DNA of 64,000 nt from Papaver somniferum (Eukaryota > Streptophyta > Magnoliopsida > Ranunculales > Papaveraceae): contig NC_039365.1 in assembly GCF_003573695.1 (NCBI RefSeq), positions 131,217,466 to 131,281,465 of the forward strand, in the 5' to 3' direction. The notes beneath the pieces are model-generated. The model was given only the letters and a program-made list of their open reading frames with translations. It was not told where the DNA came from and ran no database searches. The translations under genes were made by a program, and so were the position numbers. This document shows, piece after piece, positions 22,584 to 33,396 of the stretch (positions are counted from its first letter, which is position 1; the number at the start of each line of letters is the position of its first letter).

Positions 22584-22792
22584 GATGAAGAGATATGAAT
22601 TCAACAAGAAGAGTCTTTATTCTGAACTGAGAAGGACAATCTAGTTTCACCTGCATATATATTATGGAAACCCTAAGAAGAAAAGGATGCCCAACAACCA
22701 CAATGGGACTTATATGATAGCCAAGGATTCAACCTCGACCGAGTAATGTTTCTCATCGAAGCCCTAATAAAGACCGGGAGAAAACAACCAGA
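22584..22792. other. Upstream region of the second antisense gene
   Basis: 209 bases before the Athila-like LTR. It holds minus-strand leader sequence; a TATATATTATGG word on the plus strand near 22655 reads CCATAATATATATG on the minus strand, a possible TATA region for the antisense gene. No gene seen. Confidence 0.35.
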
Positions 22793-23228
22793 TGATTCAC
22801 ACAATTTAGTGTCTGAATTTTCCTCAGTGTCTGTATTGTTAGTGCTTGATTTTATACTTATTATAATGTTTTTATGTTGGTTTAGGTGTTTTTGGAGAAG
22901 TACACTTGTGTGGAAAAAGTTGCTCGAAAAGTGCTTTTCGGACACCCGGAGAAAAATTACTAAAGGCACCCTCATTTTGGATAAGGGGCACCTCAGTTGG
23001 GCACCTGCTATTTGCACCCCCGGTTTGGTTAGGGGGAGGTCACTTTCTTTACTTTTGAATTTGGAAATTGGTGGGAAATTGACTTGGCAGCTGCGGAAAT
23101 TTCAGTGACAGAATTGGACGTAATATTTGCCGAGATTCTCTCGGATTTGAATTGGAATGATTCTGTTACGCGGAAACAGGAAAGGCTTGTGTCCTAGAAT
23201 CAAAATGTAAGAGAACCTTATGTGCACA

Positions 23229-25751
23229 TGATGAGTGCCAAATATTGTATATATTTATCCCTTTTTGTTGGCATTTAACTCATCTTTTGCGCATTAATTC
23301 TACATTTTATCCCATATTCTGTATTTTCATTGTTTTCAAGAATAAATATTTTTATTAATTAATTTTGCATTTTTAGGTAATAAATAAAGTTCGGATGAGA
23401 CGTGGAGCGAAAAGAGCAGAAAAGTAGTGAAAAGCCGGGAGAAATTACGCAAGGAAACCGCAAAGAATGGTGCGCACAACCTCATTTTCTACACACAAAA
23501 GCGCCTCCGTTCTCAGCCATCAGATCAGTTCTCAGGAGCATCCGACGGTCGCTCCTTCATAGAGCATCAAAATCTGATGTTTCTGCCGAGCACCACAGCG
23601 CTGAAATTCCAAGCCTTCAGATTAGATGGTAGTTGAATCCAACGGTCGCTCCTATGCCTGTGCATCAACTCCCGATGATTCCGCCTAACACTACAACACC
23701 TAACTCAATCTAGCACCGTTGACTTCGTTGTATTTTACATCCTACGGTCGCTACAAGCTGCCTCTTCCTTAGCCGTCTGATCTACCTACCATCTCCACAC
23801 CCCACGGCTAAGCATCGCAAGACATCGAAATACGATGGGCCCGCCTCACACTCAAGCAGTCGAGAACACTACACCCAACCAAACAGATCCTTCTCCTCAA
23901 ACCCTCGACCACCTCTGCCATCACCTTCTCCTTCACAGGCTCTGCAACACCATGTCCTGCCACCACCATCGCCTGCAACCCACTGCCACCACCAGACCTC
24001 GAGCTTCCTTCACCACCACCAGTTCCATCACTGCCACCACCATCTCCAACACCCGACAACACCCTAGCCTAGCTATTTTCTTCATCTCACAACCTCTGAA
24101 ACCCTAGGTTTTGGGGTGAGTAAAATAGCTAGAAATTAGGGGACAATAGGAGCAGGAAGAGCATCATAAGGACGATTCAGAGCATGGGTCGAGCAATTTT
24201 TGGAGTTTGGAGGCCAAATTTTGGGTAATAATTTATCCCTAAATTGTACTGTGTATTGATACTTTTGGGAAAAATGTGTGTGAAACCCTAATTTGTTAAT
24301 TTGGGTATAAATAGGCAATGTGTAGGAGATGAAAAACTTGTTCTTGGACTAGCCAAGTTTCCACCCAATTTGGGTTAGCTTAATTTCAACTGTTACTGTT
24401 ATTATCTTGCTCCTGTTACATTGCACTGTTAACCATTTGCATATGTTTTTTACTGTGATGTGTATGATGTTGTTGTGTGTATCTGTTTGATGTTTGTTAG
24501 CATGTTCTAATTCACCACTAGGGTGAAGATGAAACCTTAAAGCCACTGTGTAGGAGATTACAATTTTTGCTTTTCATCACTTTGCTCTCACATTGTATGT
24601 CAGGCATACTCTGTAGTTAGGATACCCCTGTGACTGAAAGTGCAGCAACCCATGTGAATTGCTTATGGTCCAAACCTCAGACTAGTTATGCTTTAATCAG
24701 ATAACTAGTACCTTGGGAGGACAATTTGGTTGCAATTGGAATATCCAACTTAGTCTAGGTGGAATCAATGCCCTAGTTTGCCATCCATCTTCAACTGTTA
24801 GTATTGTTTTCTTTCATTTGTTTGGTTTTCCTGCATTTTCTGTTTTGCATTTTCATTGTTTGTTTCCCCTGCTGCTATTTCTCTTCCTGTTAATTGCTCC
24901 CTTTTCTTTTTCTCTTGGCCTTGTGCTGCTGTTACTTGTTATTCTTGCTGCCTCATCCTTGTGCTGCTGCTGCAGTACTGCTTTTTCTCTTGGCCTTGCA
25001 GACTGCTGCTGCTACTTGCACTGCTTGTGCAGCTGCTGTGCAGACCTGCAGTACTGTCTGCTGCTTCTCTGCTGCTTGTGCTGCTACTTCTTTTTTCTTG
25101 TAGTGCACTTGCCTTGCTGTGCACTTTCATCTGCTGCACTGTTGCTGCCTTATTTGATATTTCTCCTGCCAAGGCTGCTGCCAAAGCTGCAGTTCCTGCA
25201 TCAAACCACTACTACTACTGCTGCTGCCTGCCAAGCCAAGTCCACAGTTCAGCCCAAGTCCAAAGTTCAACTGAACCCAAATTCAATCTAGTGAAGCCCA
25301 AAGGCCTAGCTAAACCAAGCCAACTGAACCCAAAGGCCCAGATTCTTGACTGAAACAAAAGCCCAAGGTTTAGTTCACTAAGGCCCATTTCACTAAGGCT
25401 CAAAGCCCAGTTTAGGTTAAGGTTAAGACCCAATCCAATTCCACTGTGGGCTTAATCAAAAGCTTAAGTTTAAGTCCTAAGCCCATTTGCACTTCAAAGA
25501 ACATACTGAGCCCAAGCTCAGTTCCTTTTATGAGAACAAACCCAATAGTACATTAAGCCCAACACTTCCAAAGGGTTTCTAAGCCCAAAGCAAATCTAGG
25601 AACCCATTTAGCTAAAACACTTCCGAAACACACCCGATCTCTGTGGATCGACCCGTACTTGCACGAGCTACAACTGACGACCGTGCACTTGCGGTATTAC
25701 TGTAGGCCCGTTTCCATCGCATCATTTTTATACACTCTTCCGGGTCCACCA
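23229..25751 (+). repeat. 5' LTR of TR-GAG-type element
   Basis: 2523 bp, starts TGATGAGTGCC, ends GGGTCCACCA. It contains a TATA box (GGGTATAAATAGG, 24303), a CTG-rich stretch (24840-25230) and a GCCCA-rich tail (25250-25590). Confidence 0.95.
24304..24313 (+). promoter_or_regulatory. TATA box of TR-GAG-type 5' LTR
   Basis: TATAAATAGG in a GGG context, about 1075 bases into the LTR, giving a long R-U5 of about 1.4 kb. The same word is at about 30850 in the 3' LTR. Confidence 0.65.
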
Positions 25752-25757
25752 AGTTTT

Positions 25758-25777
25758 TGGCGCCGCTGCCGGGGATT
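25758..25777 (+). promoter_or_regulatory. Primer-binding site (tRNA-Asp)
   Basis: TGGCGCCGCTGCCGGGGATT begins six bases after the LTR. It complements the 3' end of plant tRNA-Asp with one mismatch (CT in place of TT). This site is typical for the Athila group. Confidence 0.85.
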
Positions 25778-26521
25778 GGTGCTGTGTTTTATCTGTGTTT
25801 TTCTTAGCTATTTTGCATTTCATTTCATAGCATTTGCATCTGCATCTGCTTCATTTCATTTGCTATTGGACCTGCTGATTCTGAACCTGTTTTTCCTCTG
25901 CTGGGACGCCACTAAGGAAAAGAACCAAAACCCAACTGGGTTTTTGCAACAATATCAGAGCAGCTGGGCTGTGCTAAAAAGGTAAGCCTAAACCCATTCA
26001 ATTGAGAGAACCCAACCTGTGGGCTTCCAATTTTTTATTTGTGGGCTTGTAATAATTAACCCAATTTTTTGGGCTTTTTATTTTTCTATTTTGGGTTTGT
26101 AATAATTTATTTGTGGGCTTGTATTTATTTTGTGTGGGCTTGTTTAAATTCTTCCATTGGACTTGTATTTTGGACTCTGGGTTTAAACCCAGCTGATAAC
26201 CGATTGTGGGCCGCAGCCTTCCTTCCATTTCATTAGAGGCTTGCACAGTGGGCTTGCTCCCATTCAAAAACCAAATTTTATTTTTTTTTAATTTTACTTT
26301 TCTTTAAAAAAAAAAAAAAAAAAAATATTTCTACTTTGCTCCCAATTTTAAAACCAAATTTTTACTTGCTCCCATCTTAAACCAAATTTTTATTTTTACT
26401 CCCATTTTAAACCAAATTTTCAAATGTCTCCCACCAAAACCAAATTTTTCCCAAAAATCCAAACCCTTTAAAAACCAAATTCTGAGCTTTGTAACATAGT
26501 TACTTAGCTTTTGAGCCAATC
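25778..26521 (+). other. 5' leader of TR-GAG-type element
   Basis: Non-coding. It carries seven TGGGC words (26020-26260), several as GTGGGCTTG, then T-rich repeats with CCCA..TTTTAAACCAAAT (26340-26480), and an A run at 26306-26325. The TGGGCTT words complement the AAGCCCA words of the LTR tail. Confidence 0.6.
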
Positions 26522-27583
26522 ATGTCTGGATATTGGTCTGCTCCTGGGGATGGAAATAAAACTCTTAGAGAACTTGCTTATGGGCATATGCCACGTTATG
26601 AACCTTCCACGGACCATGATGTCAATAGTCATAGGAATTATTATGGACATTTTCAAAGTCCCGAGCCGCAATACATGAACCCTAATGACTATTCATACAT
26701 GCATCATTCGCCACAACGTGAAAATGAACATTTTGCTAGTGCCTCACTCACACAATCATCACTTATGGATCAAATAGAAGCTCGAATCACAGCTTTAGAA
26801 ATGCAATCACATGAGGAATCTGTCACATCTAATTTTCTTAGGCAACCTGAAATCTATGCATGTCCCCCATGTGGTCGTTTAGACCACCCTGTTGAGAATT
26901 GTCATATTTTGCATAATTTTAGGCAATCTAGAGAAAATCCAAGGTATGAAATGCCCATAAATTGTGAGAATGGTAGTCATTGGGACCATAATCAATCCTT
27001 TGAGGGTTGCGATCAATCTTTTATAAACCCTAATGACCATGCACACATGTACCAATCACCACAATTTGAACATGAAGAATTTTGTACTCCCATGAATTTA
27101 GACTCCACCACAGAAGCTTTCAGACTTAGTGAGCAAAACTTCGATAGATCTACATCACGAATTCAGGCATATTTAGATCAGATTTTGCTTCACCTACAAA
27201 AGGAGGAAATTCATGAGGAAATGTATGTTGTCCCTAATGAAGTGTCTAGTCCCATTCATATAAATAATGTTGAATATGAACCTAATTTAGAGGAACATGA
27301 ATCGACTAACGACACCACTTTTAATGAGGACCAATATGCATGCTACCATGATGATGATTATGATGATTATGATGATGTGTTAGAAGAACATGAAAATATT
27401 ATGGAACCTTTGGGTTCAAATACATTAGGCTTCTCTGCCCCGACCTTAATGCATGATATTTCTTCTAGTATTCCATGTGATGTTTCCCCTGATTTGCCGA
27501 TGCATGAAAATCAATCTGTTGATGATGTTGATAATTCTAATTGTGATCTTGCCAATTTGATTAATGATGGTGAGCAGATGTGA
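26522..27583 (+). CDS. Gag-like zinc-knuckle protein of TR-GAG-type element (353 aa)
   Basis: An intact frame from ATG 26522 to TGA 27581. A CCHC knuckle, CPPCGRLDHPVENC (CX2CX4HX4C), lies at residues about 114-127, which suggests RNA binding. A short helical segment before it (SLMDQIEARITALEMQ) resembles the IASIAKRLEALELG segment of the Athila-like gag. A unit of about 16 residues occurs twice, as MNPNDYSYMHHSPQ (about 52-65) and INPNDHAHMYQSPQ (about 168-181). The C-terminus is very acidic (HDDDYDDYDDVLEEHE). The usual gag core (FPFSLKDKAKSW type) is absent, so this is a reduced gag or a derived protein. It probably acts on the element RNA in particles made by a related autonomous element. 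It is the only undamaged retroelement protein in the window. Confidence 0.75.
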   Translation: MSGYWSAPGDGNKTLRELAYGHMPRYEPSTDHDVNSHRNYYGHFQSPEPQYMNPNDYSYMHHSPQRENEHFASASLTQSSLMDQIEARITALEMQSHEESVTSNFLRQPEIYACPPCGRLDHPVENCHILHNFRQSRENPRYEMPINCENGSHWDHNQSFEGCDQSFINPNDHAHMYQSPQFEHEEFCTPMNLDSTTEAFRLSEQNFDRSTSRIQAYLDQILLHLQKEEIHEEMYVVPNEVSSPIHINNVEYEPNLEEHESTNDTTFNEDQYACYHDDDYDDYDDVLEEHENIMEPLGSNTLGFSAPTLMHDISSSIPCDVSPDLPMHENQSVDDVDNSNCDLANLINDGEQM

Positions 27584-28064
27584 CATGTAGATGATTTAGA
27601 AGATTGATTTGATTGAGATGAATGCCTATAGCTTCTACCTAAGTCACAATCTGATGGCCTTCCCCCCAACCTAGATTTGGTTTGTGCCAATGTAAAACCA
27701 ATTTTTCTGAAAATTCCTAATCTAGGATTGGAACTGTGTGCTTCCCAAGTCCTCTGGACTATTTTGCTTCAAAATATAACACTTTTAAAGAGCCACAGTT
27801 GGAAATTGCATGTTTGCCCATCCCGAAAACAGTCATTATGAGCTAGACCTGTGCATGATGAACCCCCAAAACTGCGCGATTTTGTTTTCAAAATTATATC
27901 TTCGTAAAATCCAGTTTGGGGGGCTCATTTTGTTTCACATTTCACTTGCGTTTCTTTCCGTTATATTGTGTGAAGCTGAAATGTCTACACTCGTCTTTTG
28001 GGTTGATCCTCAACTCTTTAGATTGTTAGTGTATGGTGAATTTTTGTATTATTCCAGTAGATAA
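27584..28064 (+). pseudogene. Residual gag-pro C-terminal tail
   Basis: After the 353 aa frame, broken frames still match the end of the Athila-like gag-protease. IPNLGLELCASQVLW (27712-27756) corresponds to IPNLGLDLCASKILL (37166-37210), and DPQLFRLLVYGEF (about 28006-28044) corresponds to DPQLFRILVYDFG (37456-37494). The protease itself is missing. So the element descends from a gag-pro ancestor of the same group. Confidence 0.7.
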
Positions 28065-28260
28065 AATTTTAAAAAACCCTTTTGTTCCTTTGTATATATT
28101 TTGCTAATCCAATATGATCTCGGCTGAAAATGTTGGATTTTTGCCTTGAATAACGGAGTTTTAATTCTGCTTTCGCCGAAATCGGGTATTCTCTCTCCTT
28201 TTACTCTACTCAGCATGTCCCTTTCCATATGTTGCATTTTAATCCTTTCCATATTTTGAA

Positions 28261-28296
28261 ACATTGAGGACAATGTTTAGTTTAGGTTTGGGGGTA
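28261..28296 (+). promoter_or_regulatory. Internal PPT-like box after the coding part
   Basis: ACATTGAGGACAATGTTTAG followed by TTTAGGTTTGGGGGT. The same arrangement occurs at 37663-37700 in the Athila-like element. It could prime plus-strand DNA internally. Confidence 0.5.
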
Positions 28297-28379
28297 TAGA
28301 GAGTACCATGATAATTTGCTATAATTGAAAACGAACTCCTTCTTCTTTTTGAAAAAATTGAAAAATTCCAAAAAAATTA

Positions 28380-28866
28380 AAAAAATCAAACTCAAAAAAA
28401 AATTAAAAATGAAAAATCATAAAAATGGAGCTCATTTACCTTGAAATGTTGACTCTTGTGCAAATATGTAATTAGGAGTCTTAGTCTAGATATTTAGGCA
28501 CCCTGATTCTAGCACAATTCACATAGTGATAGAATTTGCAGCGCACGATCTACCAATACATGTATGGCCTCGATCTTCAAGGTGTTGGATAGGAAGTTAC
28601 GATTGCCAATCACTTTAAAAAAAAAAAATCAAAACTCAAAAAAATTAAAAAAATGAAAAATCATAAAAATGGAGCTCATTTACCTTGAAATGTTGACTCT
28701 TGTGCAAATATGTAATTATTAGGAGTCTTAGTCTAGATATTTAGGCACCCTGATTCTAGCACAATTCACATAGTGATAAGAAATTTGCACGCGCACGATC
28801 TACCAATACATGTATGGCCTCGATCTTCAAGGTGTTGGATAGGAAGTTACGATTGCCAATCACTTT
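28380..28866 (+). repeat. Tandem duplication, period about 244 bp
   Basis: Units 28380-28616 and 28622-28866 are nearly identical (GGAGCTCATTTACC at 28427 and 28671). A-rich edges flank both. Non-coding. Confidence 0.92.
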
Positions 28867-29043
28867 AGAATACTGAACGAAACTTGACTAGCTTGTTCTT
28901 TGGTTGGTTGGGATAGAAGGTGGAGGTTACATTAAGAAAGACAACCATCGAATTTAACTGGGTGCATCAAAAGGGCTACCTCTTGCAAAGTGTCATGTAA
29001 TTTGTTGTTTCTTCTTGTTATGTATCAAAAGTGTTTCCTTGTT

Positions 29044-29044
<1 letters not shown>

Positions 29045-29090
<46 letters not shown>

Positions 29091-29168
29091 AAACGATGTA
29101 TATATTCAGAAAAAAAAAAAAAAAAAAAAAAGAAAAAAAAAATCAGAAAAATACAAAAAAAAAAAAAA
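29045..29168 (+). repeat. Poly-A and A-rich low-complexity tract
   Basis: An uninterrupted run of about 43 A's, then three further A runs separated by short spacers. The lysine-rich open frames across it are artefacts. Confidence 0.95.
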
Positions 29169-29610
29169 TTCAAGTATTTATCAATTCCATCATCTCTTGT
29201 TCCAAAAATAAAGAGAATAGTCAATGTAAATAAGAGTCATGTAAATAGTCTTTTGTTGTTTCATTGTAATAAGCAAGGAGGGTGTATGCCATTGATGTAC
29301 AACGCGAGAAATTGTGAAATACCTCCAACTCATTCACAATTCTCGTAAAGTCCGGACAGCTAGCTAGATTTCGACCTCAGTTCTTAGCCTGAGAAACTAT
29401 CTCTTGGTGATTAGTAGTCATAACTTCAGATCTTTCTTTACACATGTGTAGATACACTTTACACTCTTATCACATGTCCTTATTTGTTATCAGTGCTAGG
29501 ATTGTGCCTTCGATAGCTAGATTGACATCTCCATTTTGCTGTGAGCTTAAACTGTTTTGCACATGTCACATTTGATGGAATCTGAGCTATTTTGTCCTTA
29601 GGTTTTGTAG

Positions 29611-29705
29611 GCACACCTCTGGTAAACCTTCACGAGACTTCAACTCGTCCACTAGGGACACTTAGTGGTTAAAAGGCTTAGTGCATACGCTAAATGCACT
29701 CGAGA
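29611..29705 (+). other. Conserved 3' box shared with the Athila-like element
   Basis: CACACCTCTGGTAAACC, then GAGAC, CCACTAGGGACAC, TAGTGGTT and AAGGCTTAGTGCA align with 38547-38625 of the Athila-like element, although surrounding sequence is dissimilar. The box lies about 80-170 bases before the 3' LTR in both. Confidence 0.6.
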
Positions 29706-29770
29706 GACCAGCGACAGTGGTATAGGAGGATTTCCTTAGTTCTGTTTTACTTGAGGACAAGTAAAATTCA

Positions 29771-29782
29771 GGTTTGGGGATT
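29771..29782 (+). promoter_or_regulatory. Polypurine tract of TR-GAG-type element
   Basis: GGTTTGGGGATT directly before the 3' LTR, the expected plus-strand primer. Confidence 0.75.
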
Positions 29783-32294
29783 TGATGAGTGCCAAATATT
29801 GTATATATATCCCTTTTTGTTGGCATTTAACTCATCTTTTGCGCATTAATTCTACATTTTATCCCATATTCTGTATTTTCATTGTTTTCAAGAATAATAT
29901 TTTTATTAATTAATTTTGCATTTTTAGTAATAATAAATTCGGATGAGACGTGGAGCGAAAGAGCAGAAAGTAGTGAAAAGCCGGGAGAAATTACGCAAGG
30001 AAACCGCAAAGAATGGTGCGCACAACCTCATTTTCTACACACAAAAGCGCCTCCGTTCTCAGCCATCAGATCAGTTCTCAGGAGCATCCGACGGTCGCTC
30101 CTTCATAGAGCATCAAAATCTGATGTTTCTGCCGAGCACCACAGCGCTGAAATTCCAAGCCTTCAGATTAGATGGTAGTTGAATCCAACGGTCGCTCCTA
30201 TGCCTGTGCATCAACTCCCGATGATTCCGCCTAACACTACAACACCTAACTCAATCTAGCACCGTTGACTTCGTTGTATTTTACATCCTACGGTCGCTAC
30301 AAGCTGCCTCTTCCTTAGCCGTCTGATCTACCTACCATCTCCACACCCCACGGCTAAGCATCGCAAGACATCGAAATACGATGGGCCCGCCTCACACTCA
30401 AGCAGTCGAGAACCTACACCCAACCAAACAGATCCTTCTCCTCAAACCCATCGACCACCTCTGCCATCACCTTCTCCTTCACAGGCTCTGCAACACCATG
30501 TCCTGCCACCACCATCGCCTGCAACCCACTGCCACCACCAGACCTCGAGCTTCCTTCACCACCACCAGTTCCATCACTGCCACCACCATCTCCAACACCC
30601 GACAACCCCCTAGCCTAGCTATTTTCTTCATCTCACAACCTCTGAAACCCTAGGTTTTGGGGTGAGTAAAATAGCTAGAAATTAGGGGACAATAGGAGCA
30701 GGAAGAGCATCATAAGGACGATTCAGAGCATGGGTCGAGCAATTTTTGGAGTTTGGAGGCCAAATTTTGGGTAATAATTTATCCCTAAATTGTACTGTGT
30801 ATTGATACTTTTGGGAAAAATGTGTGTGAAACCCTAATTTGTTAATTTGGGTATAAATAGGCAATGTGTAGGAGATGAAAAACTTGTTCTTGGACTAGCC
30901 AAGTTTCCACCCAATTTGGGTTAGCTTAATTTCAACTGTTACTGTTATTATCTTGCTCCTGTTACATTGCACTGTTAACCATTTGCATATGTTTTTTACT
31001 GTGATGTGTATGATGTTGTTGTGTGTATCTGTTTGATGTTTGTTAGCATGTTCTAATTCACCACTAGGGTGAAGATGAAACCTTAAAGCCACTGTGTAGG
31101 AGATTACAATTTTTGCTTTTCATCACTTTGCTCTCACATTGTATGTCAGGCATACTCTGTAGTTAGGATACCCCTGTGACTGAAAGTGCAGCAACCCATG
31201 TGAATTGCTTATGGTCCAAACCTCAGACTAGTTATGCTTTAATCAGATAACTAGTACCTTGGGAGGACAATTTGGTTGCAATTGGAATATCCAACTTAGT
31301 CTAGGTGGAATCAATGCCCTAGTTTGCCATCCATCTTCAACTGTTAGTATTGTTTTCTTTCATTTGTTTGGTTTTCCTGCATTTTCTGTTTTGCATTTTC
31401 ATTGTTTGTTTCCCCTGCTGCTATTTCTCTTCCTGTTAATTGCTCCCTTTTCTTTTTCTCTTGGCCTTGTGCTGCTGTTACTTGTTATTCTTGCTGCCTC
31501 ATCCTTGTGCTGCTGCTGCAGTACTGCTTTTTCTCTTGGCCTTGCAGACTGCTGCTGCTACTTGCACTGCTTGTGCAGCTGCTGTGCAGACCTGCAGTAC
31601 TGTCTGCTGCTTCTCCTGCTGCTTGTGCTGCTACTTCTTTTCTTGTAGTGCACTTGCCTTGCTGTGCACTTTCATCTGCTGCACTGTTGCTGCCTTATTT
31701 GATATTTCTCCTGCCAAGGCTGCTGCCAAAGCTGCAGTTCCTGCATCAAACCACTACTACTGCTGCTGCCTGCCAAGCCAAGTCCACAGTTCAGCCCAAG
31801 TCCAAAGTTCAACTGAACCCAAATTCAATCTAGTGAAGCCCAAAGGCCTAGCTAAACCAAGCCAACTGAACCCAAAGGCCCAGATTCTTGACTGAAACAA
31901 AATCCCAAGGTTTAGTTCACTAAGGCCCATTTCACTAAGGCTCAAAGCCCAGTTTAGGTTAAGGTTAAGACCCAATCCAATTCCACTGTGGGCTTAATCA
32001 AAAGCTTAAGTTTAAGTCCTAAGCCCATTTGCACTTCAAAGAACATACTGAGCCCAAGCTCAGTTCCTTTTATTGAGAACAAACCCAATAGTACATTAAG
32101 CCCAACACTTCCAAAGGGTTTCTAAGCCCAAAGCAAATCTAGGAACCCATTTAGCTAAAACACTTCCGAAACACACCCGATCTCTGTGGATCGACCCGTA
32201 CTTGCACGAGCTACAACTGACGACCGTGCACTTGCGGTATTACTGTAGGCCCGTTTCCATCGCATCATTTTTATACACTCTTCCGGGTCCACCA
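29783..32294 (+). repeat. 3' LTR of TR-GAG-type element
   Basis: 2512 bp, nearly identical to 23229-25751; the differences are mainly one- to three-base indels, e.g. in homopolymers near 29940 and CTG runs near 31615. Confidence 0.95.
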
Positions 32295-32530
32295 ACACAC
32301 GATAAAACAGGGCAGTATATATTCTCGAGTATCTTCTGGCTATATTTGGTAGGTGGCATGTGGATAGAAAGAGTTTTACTTCATCAAGAACGTAAACTCA
32401 ATGCTCTGGAAGTGTGTCAACATCAGCAAAACACGTGAAGATACAATGGAAGGAAGATATTCCCGTAAATGGCAGGAAAATAATCTCGGATCAATGCAAA
32501 ATATTTAAGGAGTTATTACGCTTCTGTTGG

Positions 32531-32539
32531 CTATATAAA
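32531..32539 (+). promoter_or_regulatory. TATA box of Athila-like 5' LTR
   Basis: GGCTATATAAAGGTTC; the identical word stands at 39361 in the 3' LTR and a related word in the solo LTR at 3591-5231. The nested insertion now separates it from the upstream U3 part. Confidence 0.6.
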
Positions 32540-33396
32540 GGTTCTACGGAGTTCATAGTGAGCAACGGAGAGTTCGGGAGCAGTGAGAACGAACAGAGAG
32601 TCGAGAAATCAAAGTTGCAGGAAACGCCATTTCTGCTGCTGCATAGCTGAAGAACACGAAGAGCAGACCAACCAAGACAGTCATTTATCAACAGTGATAA
32701 CGACACACATCCGTGGGTCTTAGAAGCTACAGTCTCAGCGTGTTGCGCGACAGTCTTATTTGATATAGTAACATCGACAGTACTCATTTATCGTTCTTTG
32801 TAACAGCTGGTTTGTAACAGAAATAAGTGCTACAAACCCGTTTTTAATTATTTTCTCCCATATTATCATCCTTGTAACCACCTTTTGAGCAATGAATTAT
32901 CTTTTTGAGTGTGTTTGCATCATGATGAAGAGCTAAACCCAATCCTTGGGGCGATGGAGGAAGTTGTTGTTTCGGTAAAAGTGATATATCTTTATTTTAA
33001 ATTAATTATAGCAATTCTATTATGATTTTTGCATTGAACTAAAAATGGATTATATGATTTTGATTAGTTAGGTGTATTTTCTCTTGATAGAATACGCTTG
33101 CTTTAGAGTTTTGATATTCTATGCCTGGATTAACATCTATTCTTTTAAAAATCTACATGTCTAGGCAGTACTATTAGAATCAATTTGAATGTTGAGTTGC
33201 GAAATTATTGTTTTATTAAATCACTAATATTGACCAATGGTGGAATCCTAGCCCCAGTCTCTCCACAATATTCACATCACCTTTTTATTTGAGTTTATTA
33301 TTAACATTATAAAATTTAAGTCTAAAAAATCTGCTTTCACAAGTCTTGAACGAACCATTACTTACCACTTCTACAACCACTGTAAAAATACCGTCA

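Larger units (their letters stand above)
21204..22792 (+). mobile_element. Fragment of a second Tat-like gypsy element
   Basis: An integrase C-terminus on the plus strand is followed by an antisense, intron-containing gene on the minus strand, the same order as in Tat copies A and B. The sequences are different, so this is a separate family. It is bounded on the left by a copia LTR break (21203/21204) and on the right by the Athila-like 5' LTR (22793). Confidence 0.7.
23229..32294 (+). mobile_element. TR-GAG-type non-autonomous LTR element, complete and young
   Basis: 9066 bp with LTRs 23229-25751 and 29783-32294, a tRNA-Asp primer site, one clear zinc-knuckle ORF and a polypurine tract. The target duplication is ACACA (32295-32299); the left flank reads GCACA, one mismatch in a CA-repeat. 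The uninterrupted site is seen at 39121 (GTGCACACACGATAAAA). Only a handful of differences separate the LTRs by eye. There is no pol. Plant elements with terminal repeats and only a gag gene have been called TR-GAG; here the protein is only gag-like. Confidence 0.88.
22793..33396 (+). repeat. 5' LTR of Athila-like element, split by nested insertion
   Basis: The segments 22793-23228 and 32300-33396 align with 38692-40064. The LTR begins TGATTCACACAATTT and ends ATACCGTCA at 33396. The nested element entered at ATGTGCACA, 436 bases in. Uninterrupted length is about 1.53 kb. A TATA box, GGCTATATAAAGG, lies at 32531. Confidence 0.88.

Noticed and set aside
23808..24107. Overlapping Gly-rich (minus) and His/Thr-rich (plus) frames
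   Set aside because: Low-complexity CACCAC/GGTGGT sequence in an LTR; repeated in the other LTR only because the LTRs are copies.
24713..25353. Leu/Cys-rich open frames up to 192 codons
   Set aside because: They lie in CTG-rich LTR sequence, appear in several frames at once, and differ by frameshifts between the two LTRs.
25758..25777. tRNA-like word TGGCGCCG...GGGGAT
   Set aside because: It is the primer-binding site complementary to a tRNA end, not a tRNA gene; no cloverleaf sequence follows.
28990..29348. Lysine-rich open frames around the poly-A tract
   Set aside because: Pure consequence of A runs; all three frames are open.
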